From Corallium rubrum (lineage: Eukaryota; Cnidaria; Anthozoa; Scleralcyonacea; Coralliidae), in the NCBI GenBank assembly GCA_964035015.1, contig OZ036005.1, positions 3,105,547 to 3,169,546 on the forward strand: 64,000 nt of DNA. Reading direction: 5' to 3'. This document shows, one piece after another, positions 12,579 through 20,904 of this stretch. The first letter of the stretch is position 1; each line of letters opens with the position of its first letter. Both the position numbers and the translations under genes were made by a program. The notes beneath the pieces are model-generated. The model was not told where the DNA came from. It worked only from the letters and a program-made list of their open reading frames with translations, and did no database searches.

Positions 12579-15500
12579 TTATCATTGCGTGATAAAACCA
12601 GTCACTAGATGGCTGTAGGTTTCATTATACATGTACAGTGGTCACAGCAGTAAAGCGCGGATTCGGAGACCTTGGGTTCGATTCCTGGTTAGGACAGTCA
12701 GATTGCATATCTGACATCATTACTGTACTGTACATAGAAATTGATTAATTAATTATTATTATATGGCTGGGTTTGATTTCCAGCCCGTACGCAAAACGAC
12801 GCACGCTGATTGGTTCCTGAGAGGTCGAGATACGCTTTTTCTCTCCTGTAAGTTTTGGCGGGAACATTTCTGAGTTAATTTGTATACAAATAAAAGAGAA
12901 ATAGGTATCTTTATTCAAATATTCTGAACAATAAAATGTGTTGCTGGTTTTCTTTAAAGCTGTTTGTCTAAAAACACGACAAATAAAAGCCAAACTGGTG
13001 TAAATAAGAAGGCCAAGAAGCGACACGAAAAAGTCAACAGGTAAGGAGGTAAGGTAAACAGCATATTCCGAAGACGAAAACAACGCTCGAAGCTTTAAAA
13101 TAAAATGAGCCAATAGCCATATAATAAATTCCTTATTAACCTTGGTCTGTACTGGAAAGTATTTGCCTCGATTTTATGAAAACCTCAGGCAAATACTTTC
13201 CCGTACAGATCTCGCACTCGGTTAATAAGTCTTTAATACTGACTTACTAGTCACTGTATTGTTTGTTGCAGTTAAAGCGATCAGAGTGTTGACATCCCAA
13301 AGAAAGATTTGTTTATCCAACGCCCCAGAAGCAACAATTTCTTTATCTCTTGCATACGCCAATGCTTTTACATAATCCTTGTGAGTACGAAGAGTCGACA
13401 TACAGTAACCTTTCATTGCATCCCATACTTTAACTGTAGAATCTGATGAAGCGGAGATCACTAAAACAAATACAGTGTAACCTCGTTAATACGACCACCG
13501 TCGGCCAAAAAAAATATATAGGGAGCTTAAGCAAATACAACGCGAACGTCGAGGACAACGTCCTTAAAGTGTCTATGAAATGAAAAATTCGTTGGCATTT
13601 TTGTTGTTTTATTGTACAGAGGAGCATGGCAGGAGCACTCGCTGAAAATTTCAAGAGAATCTGATGCGTAGTTTTCGCGCTATTAACTCTCAAAGTTTGC
13701 CATGGCTAGTTCGTTCTTGGAAAAAAATTGGGCTTTCGGAAACAATGCTTATGACGTACGCAGATGGACAACTATGCATAAGAACAATAGATTTCACTAT
13801 TAATGACCATCTGCGTACGTCATAAGGCATTGTTACCAAGAAGCCCAAATTTCCCCAAAACAAACTATCCACAGCAAATTTTGAGAGTTGATAGCGCGAA
13901 AACTACGCATCAGATTCTCTTGAAATTTTCAGTGAGTGCTCCTGTCATGCTCCTCTGTACAATAAAACAACAAAAATGCCAACGTATTTTTCACTTCATA
14001 GACACTTTAAAGTGCCAATGCAGCGAAATTTCACCCCAGTTTTTTATGATTGCATTTGAAAGAACACTTAAAATGGCAACGTAACATCTTTTGTAGAATT
14101 TCGTTTCCTTGCTTCATTCTTGAGATATTCAGGTTTGTTTGATATGTAAATGTCATACTTATGACATCACACTGCATAATGACTTTTTGAAATAGCATCA
14201 ATTTTAGGATAGTCCAAATATTTTACACCCAGCTACACACGTTTAGGGACCAATCATGGCTACATACATGCAAGTGCAAATATTAATTAATTTTTTTTTT
14301 TCGAACCGTATTTTACCAAATCCTGCTTTCTGATTGGCTAACGAGCGGTCCGTATGAGCGCGTACGGACCGCTCGAAATAGTTTTTTTTTAATGTGTTTT
14401 ATAGGCCGTAAAATATTCTAAAAACGTTTGAAAATAAACTTAAACGAAATCAAAAATATTGAAATCGAGTTTTTCATCCGTGAAAGAGACCTAAAATCTA
14501 ATTTCCTTTTTCCAAAGAAACAGCAGAAACTTCCCTTTTTTATTCACTGTAAACACTGATGAAGACCAAAAGAACCAAACGAAGATAATTTAAAATAAAT
14601 AAATAAATTATTTACCGTTTTGGTCGGTCCGTATAGAGAAATATTTCCCTCGGTCTCAAAAACGACCCTCGGCCTGCGGCCTCGGGCAGTTTTTGAGACC
14701 TCGGGAAATATTTCTCTATACGGACCTCCCAGCCGGTAAATAATATATATGTACTTTCAATAAGTAGAAAATCATACTTTTCTAAAAAGTCATTATGCAG
14801 TGTGATGTCATATGACATTTACATATCAAACAAACCTGAATATCTGAAGAATGAAGCAAGGAAACGAAATTCTACGAAAGATATTACGTTGTCATTTTAA
14901 GTGTTCTTTCAAATGCAATCATAAAAAACTGGGGTGAAATTTCGCGGCATAAGCACTTTAATACAATAGAATCTTCCTCACACAACAAAGAAAATTAATA
15001 ATTTTTAGGCCCAAGAGTAATCCTAACGCCGTACAACGTTATTCAGATCATTTTCACGTCTTCAGGACGACGTTAACTCGTGAGACGGCAAAACCTGTTA
15101 GTTGAGTTTGACTTCAAACTATGCGACAAAATCCTTTTAGAACTATAAAGTTTTTGGATGTCGAAAAACACACTTTAAATATTCAATACTACGTAAATGA
15201 TTCCGGTGGTTTCTGCTAGATAATGAACTTTAGATTGCCATTTGCCGTCGTTGTCCTAGCTTAATTAGAGAGCTTAAGCAAATACAACGCGAACGTCAAG
15301 GACAACGTCTTTAATACAATAGATTTTTCCACAAACAACAAAGAAAATGAATAATTTTTAGCCCCAAGAGTAATCCTAACGCCGTCCCCGTTCTACATAC
15401 AACGTTATTCAGATCATTTTCACGTCTTCAGGACGACGTTAACTCTTGAAACGGCGAAACCTGTTAGTTGAATTTGACTTCAAACTGTGCGACAAAAATC

Positions 15501-18500
15501 CTTTTAGAACTCTAAAGCTTTTGGATGCCGAAAAACATACTTTATGTATTCAATACTACGCAAATGATTCGCGGTTTCTGCTTAGATACTTTAGATTGCC
15601 GTTGCCGTCCTAGCTTGCTTAAGAGGGACCTTACGATGCTAGGACGACGACGGCGGTTAAAAAGCAACATAAACTTTATAATTAAAAAAAGTCACGGATA
15701 ACTGACTATTATATTTTATATTTGAAGCTAGTTTAGTGACTTTCAAAACGCCCCAGTACTGCTAAAATGATTCTAGTGTCAGTATTGAAGTCAATCTCAA
15801 GCAATAGTTCTCATCTTTTGGCCATTGACGTCGTCCTGAAGACGTGAAAATGCTCTAAGTGGCGTTGTATAAAGAACGAGGACGCTGTTGAGATTACTCT
15901 AGGGACTAAAAATTATTCATTCTCTTTGTTCCCCAACTAGAATTCTTTTGTTTAGAAGACGTCGTCGTTGAAGTTGCCGTCGTACTTCGTAAGGTCCCTA
16001 ATCTCCCTATTAAGCTCCCTAATGTGGTCGTTATAATGGGATGGTCGTATTAACGGAAGAGTATTACACTGCTTAGAAGGTATATTCAGGCCAGAAAAAA
16101 GTGGTCGTATTAACGGGGTGGTCGAATGGCGGGGTTCCACTGTAAAGTCAAACTTCTGTTAGTGGTGCACATATTAACCGATTGTTGCCTAGGAAGTTTG
16201 AGGGTTCTCCCAGTTTGACAAGTAAAATTGTCTGGAATTAGACAGAGTTACAAAACAATACAGGCCATTTTTAGCCAGCTCAAGCAGGAATGGGTTAATC
16301 ACTTGTTAAGACATTGCTGACTGTCTAGGATGTCTGAGAGTTCTCTCTTTCATGACTAAAATTGTCTGGCATTAGACAGAGTTAAAAGATAAAGAGACCA
16401 TTTTTTGGCCAGCTCACACAGAAATGGGTTAAGATGCATATTGTCAAGTTGCATTATCACTACTGGACAAAATTTCCCCCTCATGTGTACCTTCCTTTCC
16501 CTTCTTCCTTTCTGTTCTTTCTTTCTCTCCTTCCTTTCTATCCTACTTTCTTTCCCTCCAGGAAGTCTTTGCAATCACTTCTTTCTTTCCCTTCTTCTTT
16601 TCTTTCCCTTCTTGCTTTTTTTGGCTCTCTCCTTTCTTTCCCTTCTTCCTTTCTTTCCCTTCTTCCTTTCTTTCCCTCCTTCCTTTCTTTCCCTTCTTCC
16701 TTTCTTTCCCTTCTTCCTTTCTTTCCCTTCTTCCTTTCTTTCCCTTCTTCCTTTCTTTCCCTTCTTCCTTTCTTTCCCTTCTTCCTTTCTTTCCCTCCTT
16801 CCTTTTTTCCCTTCTTCCTTTCTTTCCATTCTTCCTCTCTTTCCTCCATTCTTTCCCTCCTTCCTATCTTTCCCTTCTCCGTTTCTTTGCCTCCCTCCAT
16901 TCTCTCCCTCCTTCTTTTCTTTCCCTTCTCCATTTCTTTGTCTCCCTCCATTCTTTCCCTCCTTCCTTCCTTTCCCTTCTTCCTTTATTTGCTTCCCTCC
17001 ATTCTTTCCCTCCTTCCTTTTTTCCCTTCTTCCATTCTTTCCCTTCTTCCTTTCTTTTCCCTCCTTCCTTCCTTTCTCCCATTCCCTTCCCTCATTCTTC
17101 TTTCTTTCTCTCCTTCCTTCCTTTTCCTTCCTCCTGCTTGTTGCTCTTTCATTTCTTCTCCTCATTCCTTTCTTCTCTCTCATTCCTTTCTTTCCTCTTT
17201 CTTTACTTCCCTCCCTCTTTTCTTCCCTCCCTTCTTTTCCTCTTTTCTTTGTTGAGACAACTTCATAACAAGCTGCTGTGGCCACACCCTTTCCCAACTC
17301 GAGTTCTGCCCTTGACGAGTAAAATCGTAGAGCTGCTCCCAATTAATCACTTAATCGAATATTTTGGGGTTTTTCCACATTTGATACTTAACAATAATCA
17401 GATCATCTATAACAACCCTGCACAACATGATGCCGGAATGATTTAATCTTGTTTTGTTAAACAGATAAGTAATGACTGATTATGAACATGCCTTAGTTAA
17501 ATCAATTATTCATAAACTGATTAGCCAATAGTATTGCAGTATCATTTAAGAGTGTCAAGTGTAAACCAAACACCATCTCTGTCTTGTCATGTCTGTTGTC
17601 AATGTGTGAACTGTGAGAGCACAAGAAAGTGTGCAATCTATACTGAATTGTTGGGCGACAACAAGGGCCCAACAAATTTAGTAAAATCTTTATAAAAGCA
17701 CCCCCTTCCTTTGAATGGACAAACCACCATGGACATGTCGTATTTAATTCATGAAATATTAATTTTAATCAATACGATTAATCAATGTTAATTGATTGTT
17801 GACAACGATTAATCAATTATGAAAATGAACTGATTGGAGCAGCTCTATAAAATTGTCTGGTATTAGCAAGAGTAAAATACTAAAACACCACTACATAATA
17901 CTTACATGTCTTTCCATTACGACACAACACAATATCATTGACCCAGTCATTGTGATGCTCAAGAGAAGACACATAGTGATTAGCCTGAAAATAAAAACAC
18001 AAAATAAATTTTATGTAATTTTTTCTTTCTTTGCATACCAAGAGCTACCTGGGTGCTAAAGTTTCTTCCACACTTGTAGGGAAAATAGGAGCATTCAAAG
18101 CAGCAAAGTAGGTAGGGCTAACCCATGGGGTAAGTTAGCCTGTAAACAGACTGTTTGGGGGGGGGGGGGGGTTAGCTTTGGGAGAAGGGAAGACAGTCTG
18201 TGGATAATCCATAATCAGGGCCAGAGCTAGGGGGGTTGGGGTTTGGGGGGGGGGGGTGACACCCCCCACCCCAAGAATTGCTTTATTTGTTCTAGTCGGC
18301 AGACATGAGATTTCAGTTGGAAGTCGGCACCCACCAGCAGTCAGTCTCGGCAAATACTAGTACTGACAAGTGATGATTATGGGGTAGTCAGCAAAATTGA
18401 GTGTACCACCCCCTGCAGAATATTCTGAGGATGGCCCTGGCCACCATGTTGGATGAATTTGACAAAACTTTTTCATCATCTGCAATTACAATTTCATCCA

Positions 18501-19125
18501 ACATGGCGAAAATATCTTCATCTTTCGAATCTCAAGGGATTGGTTGCATACCACCTAATATTATACTGTATATTATATACTTGACTTGTCAGTTGTACTA
18601 TTAAATTGTACTACAGTTGTACTATTTGGCTGATTAGCAAAATAATATACAAGCTAGTCTAGTACTGTAGTACAGTGGCCTTGAAAAAATATATCCAAAA
18701 TAAATATTAATATTGACATCATTTTACTATATATACAAACGTTTGTTATATGTCAAATACAACAAAAAGCAAAAACAGATTTGTTATATATATAATAGCC
18801 AGCCCAGGTAATTTCATAATAAATATTAGCCCATCTTATATACGTAATTTAAGCGTAAACTATTAACGTAAGCGAGTCAAAATTATGTAGCAATACACAT
18901 AAACGACACTTGAAAATATTTTCTTACATGATGACTGACATTACTGCCAACGTCCCAACATCTGATAACAGAGTCTCTTCCAGCTGAAAATAAGCGGTTA
19001 TTTACAGCGTCCAATTGTAGAGCATTCACACCAGATCTGTGCTGCCGTTCAATTTCATTTCTAATCACAAATGAAACGGTTTTCTTTCTTTTCGACGAAC
19101 TCTGCGGTAGACGGCAGACCGCCAT
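2322..19125 (-). CDS. WDR48: WDR48 (UAF1), WD-repeat activator of deubiquitinases; exons 1-11, 3' end outside window
   Basis: Eleven coding exons, minus strand: 19125-18928, 17984-17906, 13460-13248, 10759-10671, 9796-9695, 7745-7521, 5419-5354, 5220-5130, 4642-4545, 3495-3388, 2418-2322. They join in frame to 455 codons plus one base. The product closely matches animal WDR48 as I remember it: an N-terminal GVNALQLD, then [50 protein letters not shown] and [18 protein letters not shown]. In the known family this WD40 propeller protein binds and activates USP1, USP12 and USP46, which act on ubiquitinated FANCD2 and PCNA. Family proteins are about 680 residues, so roughly the N-terminal two thirds is here; the remaining C-terminal (SUMO-like domain) exons should lie left of base 1. 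Intron 11 is cut by the window edge inside a tetranucleotide array. Identity is very sure; exon ends are hand-called. Confidence 0.95.
2524..2570 (+). other. Retroelement-type CTGA..AAACGT motif (degenerate)
   Basis: GACTCTGAAGATGACC, a short loop, GGTC, then AAAACGTCAGTC. The layout recalls hammerhead-like motifs near retroelement ends: flanking GACT/AGTC pair, and ACGT is self-complementary. The base after CTGAAGA and the AAA in place of GAA break the hammerhead core, so catalysis is unlikely. Confidence 0.3.
2812..2875. repeat. (TAA)n microsatellite
   Basis: About 20 uninterrupted ATA/TAA units in WDR48 intron 10. Confidence 0.95.
2962..3009. mobile_element. End fragment of a Harbinger-like MITE
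   Basis: Contains gtgtaccggga and ends ataaacaggccc followed by TTA, the same terminal sequence as the full element at 39895-40221. No opposite end nearby. Confidence 0.55.
3388..3495 (-). CDS. WDR48: WDR48 exon 10
   Basis: 108 nt, 36 codons: [20 protein letters not shown] then [16 protein letters not shown], matching the family segment LGKVDFEDEIKKRF..VPNWFSVDLKTG at the propeller-to-C-terminal transition. Acceptor cactgcag, donor gtaagt. Confidence 0.9.
3553..4430. repeat. (GGT/AGT)n trinucleotide array
   Basis: Imperfect GGT, AGT and GAT triplets with one poly-G run near 3822. All frames stay open on both strands, which creates artificial Val-, Gly/Ser- and Thr-rich ORFs. Fills most of WDR48 intron 9. 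Confidence 0.95.
4545..4642 (-). CDS. WDR48: WDR48 exon 9
   Basis: 98 nt, encoding (G)[18 protein letters not shown] then [14 protein letters not shown], the last clear WD motif seen here. Acceptor ctgctacag, donor gttggt. Confidence 0.92.
4683..5124. repeat. (GGGA)n-(GGAA)n-(GGAC)n-(GGAA)n array
   Basis: Blocks: GGGA about 4705-4855, GGAA 4856-4918, GGAC 4919-4959, GGAA 4960-5124. It occupies nearly all of the 487-bp WDR48 intron 8 and starts 6 nt after the exon 8 donor. Confidence 0.97.
5130..5220 (-). CDS. WDR48: WDR48 exon 8
   Basis: 91 nt, encoding a diverged linker ([20 protein letters not shown] then [10 protein letters not shown]) before the conserved GAASII of exon 9. Acceptor attttcag. 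The donor gttagt runs within 6 nt into the (TTCC)n array of intron 8. Supported mainly by phase and position; sequence similarity is limited to the last residues. Confidence 0.83.
5354..5419 (-). CDS. WDR48: WDR48 exon 7
   Basis: 66 nt, 22 codons: [20 protein letters not shown] then RW. The [13 protein letters not shown] core aligns with the family's IWVATTKSTVNKW. Acceptor tgttttag, donor gtatag. No ATG in frame, so it is invisible to an ATG-to-stop ORF search. Confidence 0.88.
5608..5712. repeat. Short foldback hairpin with 12-bp flanking direct repeats
   Basis: Arms beginning atctcgt-cc-aga-cc and ending ggctctgggtacgagat enclose cacgcgggccg..cggcccgcgtg. TGCGTATCCCAC flanks it on both sides (5608-5619, 5701-5712). 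Similar hairpins lie at 8890-8944 and about 62600-62660. Confidence 0.7.
6225..6485. repeat. Dispersed repeat with TGCACTCGAAACCATG end
   Basis: Carries aatgaaatacagtgcag tandem segments, a ttgattggccgaga-type core and ends attgcactcgaaaccatg. A second, inverted and more complete copy lies at 24050-24435. I recall this family as very common in anthozoan genomes. Confidence 0.6.
6700..7160. repeat. (ATCCG)n-rich degenerate repeat
   Basis: Repeated tccgatccga units near 6705-6835 and 7055-7160 in inverted arrangement around an AT-rich middle; probably an old MITE. No gene seen. Confidence 0.5.
7166..7378. repeat. Inverted repeat
   Basis: Arms of about 85 bp (gccattgttgcttgattgcgg.. and the matching caagcaacaatggcggt) around a 36-bp loop in WDR48 intron 6. 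Foldback MITE likely; target duplication not identified. Confidence 0.7.
7521..7745 (-). CDS. WDR48: WDR48 exon 6
   Basis: 225 nt, 75 codons, starting [20 protein letters not shown] and ending at EEAPVLA. It holds two WD strands, including [20 protein letters not shown]. Acceptor ttattcacag, donor gtaaga. A 905-bp MITE begins 22 nt upstream of the exon. Confidence 0.94.
7768..8672. mobile_element. 905-bp palindromic MITE with TATTA target duplication
   Basis: Ends GGGTCTTTTACGCGGGGCAA and, reversed, GGGCCATTTATACGGGGTAA; TATTA flanks both sides (7763-7767, 8673-8677). Internal arms from about 7990-8170 pair with 8380-8570. No coding sequence. It begins 22 nt upstream of WDR48 exon 6. Confidence 0.75.
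8870..8964. repeat. Hairpin with 20-bp flanking direct repeats
   Basis: The core cgtacccagggtctt..aagaccctgggtac (8890-8944) is flanked by gaggttgaggtaacYaacct at 8870-8889 and 8945-8964 (one mismatch). The surrounding 8690-9130 is rich in related gaggtaac units. Confidence 0.6.
9137..9610. mobile_element. TTAA-flanked palindromic MITE, copy 1
   Basis: Begins AGTGCCTATGAAGCGAAAAT after TTAA (9133-9136) and ends with its inverse, ..TTCATAGGCAT, before TTAA (9611-9614). The halves mirror each other. Same family at 41102-41571 and 62209-62497; related forms at 13568, 14011, 24533 and 33716. TTAA targets suggest piggyBac-type mobilisation, though the ends lack the usual CCC. Confidence 0.8.
9695..9796 (-). 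CDS. WDR48: WDR48 exon 5
   Basis: 102 nt, 34 codons: [20 protein letters not shown] then [14 protein letters not shown]. Phase 0 at both ends, donor gtacgt. A hAT-like MITE begins 64 bp upstream of the acceptor. Confidence 0.92.
9861..10304. mobile_element. hAT-like non-autonomous element
   Basis: Terminal repeats CAGTGATGGATCCAG and, reversed, CAGTGATGGATTTACAG. The 8-bp flanks taccttaa (9853-9860) and tatcttaa (10305-10312) differ at one base, as expected of a hAT target duplication. G-rich interior, no transposase. WDR48 intron 4. Confidence 0.75.
10399..10655. repeat. (TTTG)n array
   Basis: About 64 units with one ttattgttg and one tttt interruption. Starts 16 nt beyond the donor of WDR48 exon 4. 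Confidence 0.97.
10671..10759 (-). CDS. WDR48: WDR48 exon 4
   Basis: 89 nt, encoding (T)[19 protein letters not shown] then [10 protein letters not shown]. The acceptor is the AG at 10761-10760. A second AG 13 nt further into the exon is a weaker alternative, because it would drop the conserved SSLS. Donor gtaagt. The exon lies between a (TTTG)n array and a minisatellite and is flanked by a 50-bp inverted repeat (10311-10360 and 11604-11653). Confidence 0.9.
11108..11600. repeat. About 21-bp minisatellite, gtgtaatgtcttacaacgtag
   Basis: Roughly twenty diverged units. Orientation flips near 11490, after which the unit reads cattgtaagacattacgctac. WDR48 intron 3. A few more inverted units are at 11850-11880. 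Confidence 0.88.
11656..11722 (-). other. tRNA-like sequence (SINE head or tRNA pseudogene)
   Basis: Minus strand GAGCCTCAGTGGCTTAATGG..GGTTGCAGGTTCGAACCC..GGGGCTC. B box GGTTCGAACCC and a near A box are present, the acceptor stem extends to 12 bp, and the T stem pairs. The D stem does not form and the whole is only 67 nt, so not a functional tRNA. Confidence 0.5.
12541..12577. repeat. (TA)n microsatellite
   Basis: About 16 TA units in WDR48 intron 3. Confidence 0.9.
12638..12705 (+). other. tRNA-like SINE fragment
   Basis: agtggtcacagcagtaaagc then cttgggttcgattcctgg: a B-box-like GGTTCGATTCC with an upstream A-box-like stretch. No complete cloverleaf. Confidence 0.4.
12760..13240 (-). mobile_element. 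Dispersed non-autonomous element, copy 1
   Basis: One end reads ttatatggctgggtttgattt, the other the cagaccgag/gtacaga region near gcaaatactttc. Copies: 29140-29705 (plus), 63290-63735 (plus, diverged) and about 23150-23590 (interrupted). Open frames inside differ between copies, so no coding claim is made. Confidence 0.7.
13248..13460 (-). CDS. WDR48: WDR48 exon 3
   Basis: 213 nt, encoding [20 protein letters not shown] and the conserved [16 protein letters not shown], ending at NNTVT. Acceptor tttgttttag, donor gtaagt. Only 12 intronic nt separate this exon from the end of a pogo-like transposon (13473-16142), so the branch point is probably inside the transposon. Confidence 0.94.
13568..14006. 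mobile_element. TTAA-flanked MITE, copy 2 (AGTGTCTATGAAATG form)
   Basis: TTAA at 13564-13567 and 14007-14010, perfectly inverted ends AGTGTCTATGAA / TTCATAGACACT, and arms carrying gttttattgtacagagga. A close relative is at 33716-34094. Nested inside the pogo-like element. Confidence 0.82.
14011..14957. mobile_element. TTAA-flanked MITE, copy 3, with an inner insertion
   Basis: Begins AGTGCCAATGCAGCGAAATT and ends aatttcgcggcataagcact; TTAA at 14007-14010 is shared with the preceding element, and TTAA at 14958-14961 closes it. The middle (about 14300-14750) is a different palindromic repeat with ggtccgtatagagaaatatt arms. Confidence 0.75.
15000..15990. repeat. Tandem and inverted copies of the GACGTGAAAAT/TTAAGC repeat
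   Basis: Three partial copies (about 15000-15260, 15265-15610, and inverted 15610-15990) share cttcaggacgacgttaact, aagagtaatcctaacgc and gagcttaagcaa segments. Other copies at 32935-33240, 33430-33510 and 54434-54775. Confidence 0.7.
16486..17250. repeat. Polypyrimidine (TTTCCCTTCTTCC)n tract
   Basis: Roughly 765 bp almost free of purines on the plus strand, built on a degenerate 13-bp unit. The WDR48 transcript (minus) is therefore purine-rich here. Open frames across it are artefacts. WDR48 intron 2. Confidence 0.93.
17251..18900. other. WDR48 introns 1-2 and flank, no further features except poly-G runs
   Basis: Apart from exon 2, unique AT-rich sequence with copies of the short cgtctgg-ttag-cagagtaaaat repeat near 17845-17880 and poly-G runs at 18157-18171 and 18246-18257. 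No gene seen. Confidence 0.6.
17906..17984 (-). CDS. WDR48: WDR48 exon 2
   Basis: 79 nt, too short to stand out as an ORF. Translates to [20 protein letters not shown] then CRNGKT, the conserved HH-DWVND blade segment. Acceptor ttttcag, donor gtaagt. Ends in phase 1; the split codon (T + TG) restores the Leu of LISASSD in exon 3. Confidence 0.92.
18928..19125 (-). CDS. WDR48: WDR48 exon 1 (start codon)
   Basis: 198 nt, 66 codons, phase 0 at its end. Begins [19 protein letters not shown] and contains [21 protein letters not shown], the first propeller blade. The ATG (19125-19123) has the context CCAAGATGGC. The frame stays open upstream into the (TTCG)n array, but that stretch is low complexity and does not resemble the family N-terminus. 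Donor gtaaga at 18927. Confidence 0.93.
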
Positions 19126-19130
19126 CTTGG
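19118..19130. promoter_or_regulatory. YY1-like motif over the WDR48 start codon
   Basis: The minus strand reads CCAAGATGGCGGT across the initiator ATG, close to the YY1 consensus (AANATGGCGGC). YY1-type sites overlapping the start region are a known feature of many TATA-less housekeeping genes. Binding here is inference. Confidence 0.45.
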
Positions 19131-19186
19131 AATGTTTACAGCAGCTCAGTAACCGCGCCTGGAAAGCGGAAGTCGAAGAAACTAAA

Positions 19187-20425
19187 CGAGCACGAACGAA
19201 CGAACGAACACGAACGAACGAACACGAACGAACGAACGAACACGAACGCGAACGAACACGAACGAACACGAACACGAACGCGAATGAACACGAACACGAA
19301 CGCGAACGAACACGAACGAACACGAACGAACACGAACGAACGAACGAACGAACGAACGAACGAACGAACGAACGAACGAACGAACGAACGAACGAACGAA
19401 CGAACGAACGAACGAACGAACGAACGAACGAACGAACGAACGAACGAACGAACGAACGAACGAACGAACGAACTAACGAACGAAACGGACGGACGGACGG
19501 ACGGACGGACGGACGGACGGACGGACGGACGGACGGACGGACGGACGGACGGACGGACGGACGGACGGACGGACGGACGGACGGACGGACGGACGGACGG
19601 ACGGACGGACGGACGGACGGACGGACGGACGGACGGACGGACGGACGGACGGACGGACGGACGGACGGACGGACGGACGGACGGACGGACGGACGGACGG
19701 ACGGACGGACGGACGGACGGACGGACGGACGGACGGACGGACGGACGGACGGACGGACGGACGGACGGACGGACGGACGGACGGACGGACGGACGGACGG
19801 ACGGACGGACGGACGGACGGACGGACGGACGGACGGACGGACGGACGGACGGACGGACGGACGGACGGACGGACGGACGGACGGACGGACGGACGGACGG
19901 ACGGACGGACGGACGGACGGACGGACGGACGGACGGACGGACGGACGGACGGACGGACGGACGGACGGACGGACGGACGGACGGACGGACGGACGGACGG
20001 ACGGACGGACGGACGGACGGACGGACGGACGGACGGACGGACGGACGGACGGACGGACGGACGGACGGACGGACGGACGGACGGACGGACGGACGAACGA
20101 CGAACGAACGAACGAACGAACGAACGAACGAACGAACGAACGAACGAACGAACGAACGAACGAACGAACGAACGAACGAACGAACGAACGAACGAACGAA
20201 CGAACGAACGAACGAACGAACGAACGAACGAACGAACGAACGAACGAACGAACGAACGAACGAACGAACGAACGAACGAACGAACGAACGAACGAACGAA
20301 CGAACGAACGAACGAACGAACGAACGAACGAACGAACGAACGAACGAACGAACGAACGAACGAACGAACGAACGAACGAACGAACGAACGAACGAACGAA
20401 CGAACGAACGAACGAACGAACGAAC
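19187..20425. repeat. (CGAA)n-(CGGA)n-(CGAA)n array upstream of WDR48
   Basis: A variant block with cacgaacg units to about 19330, pure CGAA to 19487, CGGA 19488-20093, then CGAA to 20425. Each unit has one CpG. Begins about 62 bp upstream of the WDR48 ATG, so it falls in the promoter or 5' UTR. Confidence 0.96.
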
Positions 20426-20599
20426 GGAATCTGAAAACTGATCTAAAGTTATGACTGGGATTAAAGTTACCGTTAGAGTTTGGATTAAGATTAGGATTAT
20501 TAAAACGATATTTGGGGAACACAGGTGGCGTGTGCTATTTGGTCCCTGCCTCTCACCAATAGTTAAGCCTGGATAGCCGTCTGGGAATAACCCCGTTCT

Positions 20600-20737
20600 C
20601 GAGCTTGGACCATGTGAGTAGAGTTCGATCGGTTGGTCTCTCCTGTGCTCCGAGGCTTTTTCGCCGGGTTCTCTGGTTTTCCTCCCTCCGTAAAATCAAC
20701 ACCATCTGGGATAGGCGTGGTGCCCAGCCCTGCCTTA
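20600..20737 (+). repeat. SINE-like repeat fragment (tcgccgggttctc)
   Basis: Shares gctccgaggctttttcgccg-type sequence with the inverted copy near 35960-36040 (ggcgaaaaaccctcgaagca). Open frames [13 protein letters not shown] and [13 protein letters not shown] come from this repeat. Confidence 0.5.
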
Positions 20738-20898
20738 AGGCTTGTTTCCACTCAGGAAAATTTTCCGCAGGATTGGAACGGACAGGGAAGTTTCCTTTGT
20801 GTTAAAGTCATTAGTTCCGACCGAGAGCCCACAAGACAAAGAAAACGTTCCTGTCCGTTCCTGTCCTGAGGAAAATTTTCCTGAGTGGAAACTAGCCT
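20738..20898. mobile_element. 161-bp Harbinger-like MITE (TTA target)
   Basis: AGGCTTGTTTCCACTCAGGA at one end and, reversed, AGGCTAGTTTCCACTCAGGA at the other; TTA on both sides (20735-20737, 20899-20901). A three-base TWA target is typical of PIF/Harbinger. Confidence 0.8.
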
Positions 20899-20904
20899 TT
20901 ATAA

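Larger units (their letters stand above)
13473..16142. mobile_element. Pogo/Tigger-like element, 2.67 kb, with nested MITEs
   Basis: Left end CAGTGTAACCTCGTTAATAC; right end, reversed, CAGTGGAACCCCGCCATTCG followed by the internal motif gtggtcgtattaacgg. TA flanks both ends (13471-13472, 16143-16144). This is the classic pogo/Tigger end. The interior is largely other repeats (13568-14006, 14011-14957, and copies of the gacgtgaaaat repeat from 15000 on). No transposase frame was found. WDR48 intron 2. Confidence 0.8.

Noticed and set aside
12745-13113. 122-codon ORF with hydrophobic segment (SLLGLLIY)
   Set aside because: Lies in a dispersed element; other copies (29236, 63322) do not keep the frame.
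16405-17342. ORFs up to 287 codons (Ser/Phe/Pro- or Lys/Arg/Glu-rich)
   Set aside because: Polypyrimidine tract within WDR48 intron 2.
19071-20522. Long ORFs of Asn-Glu-Arg-Thr, Thr-Asp-Gly-Arg or Ser-Phe-Val-Arg repeats
   Set aside because: They arise because a four-base repeat has no stop in several frames; no unique coding sequence adjoins.
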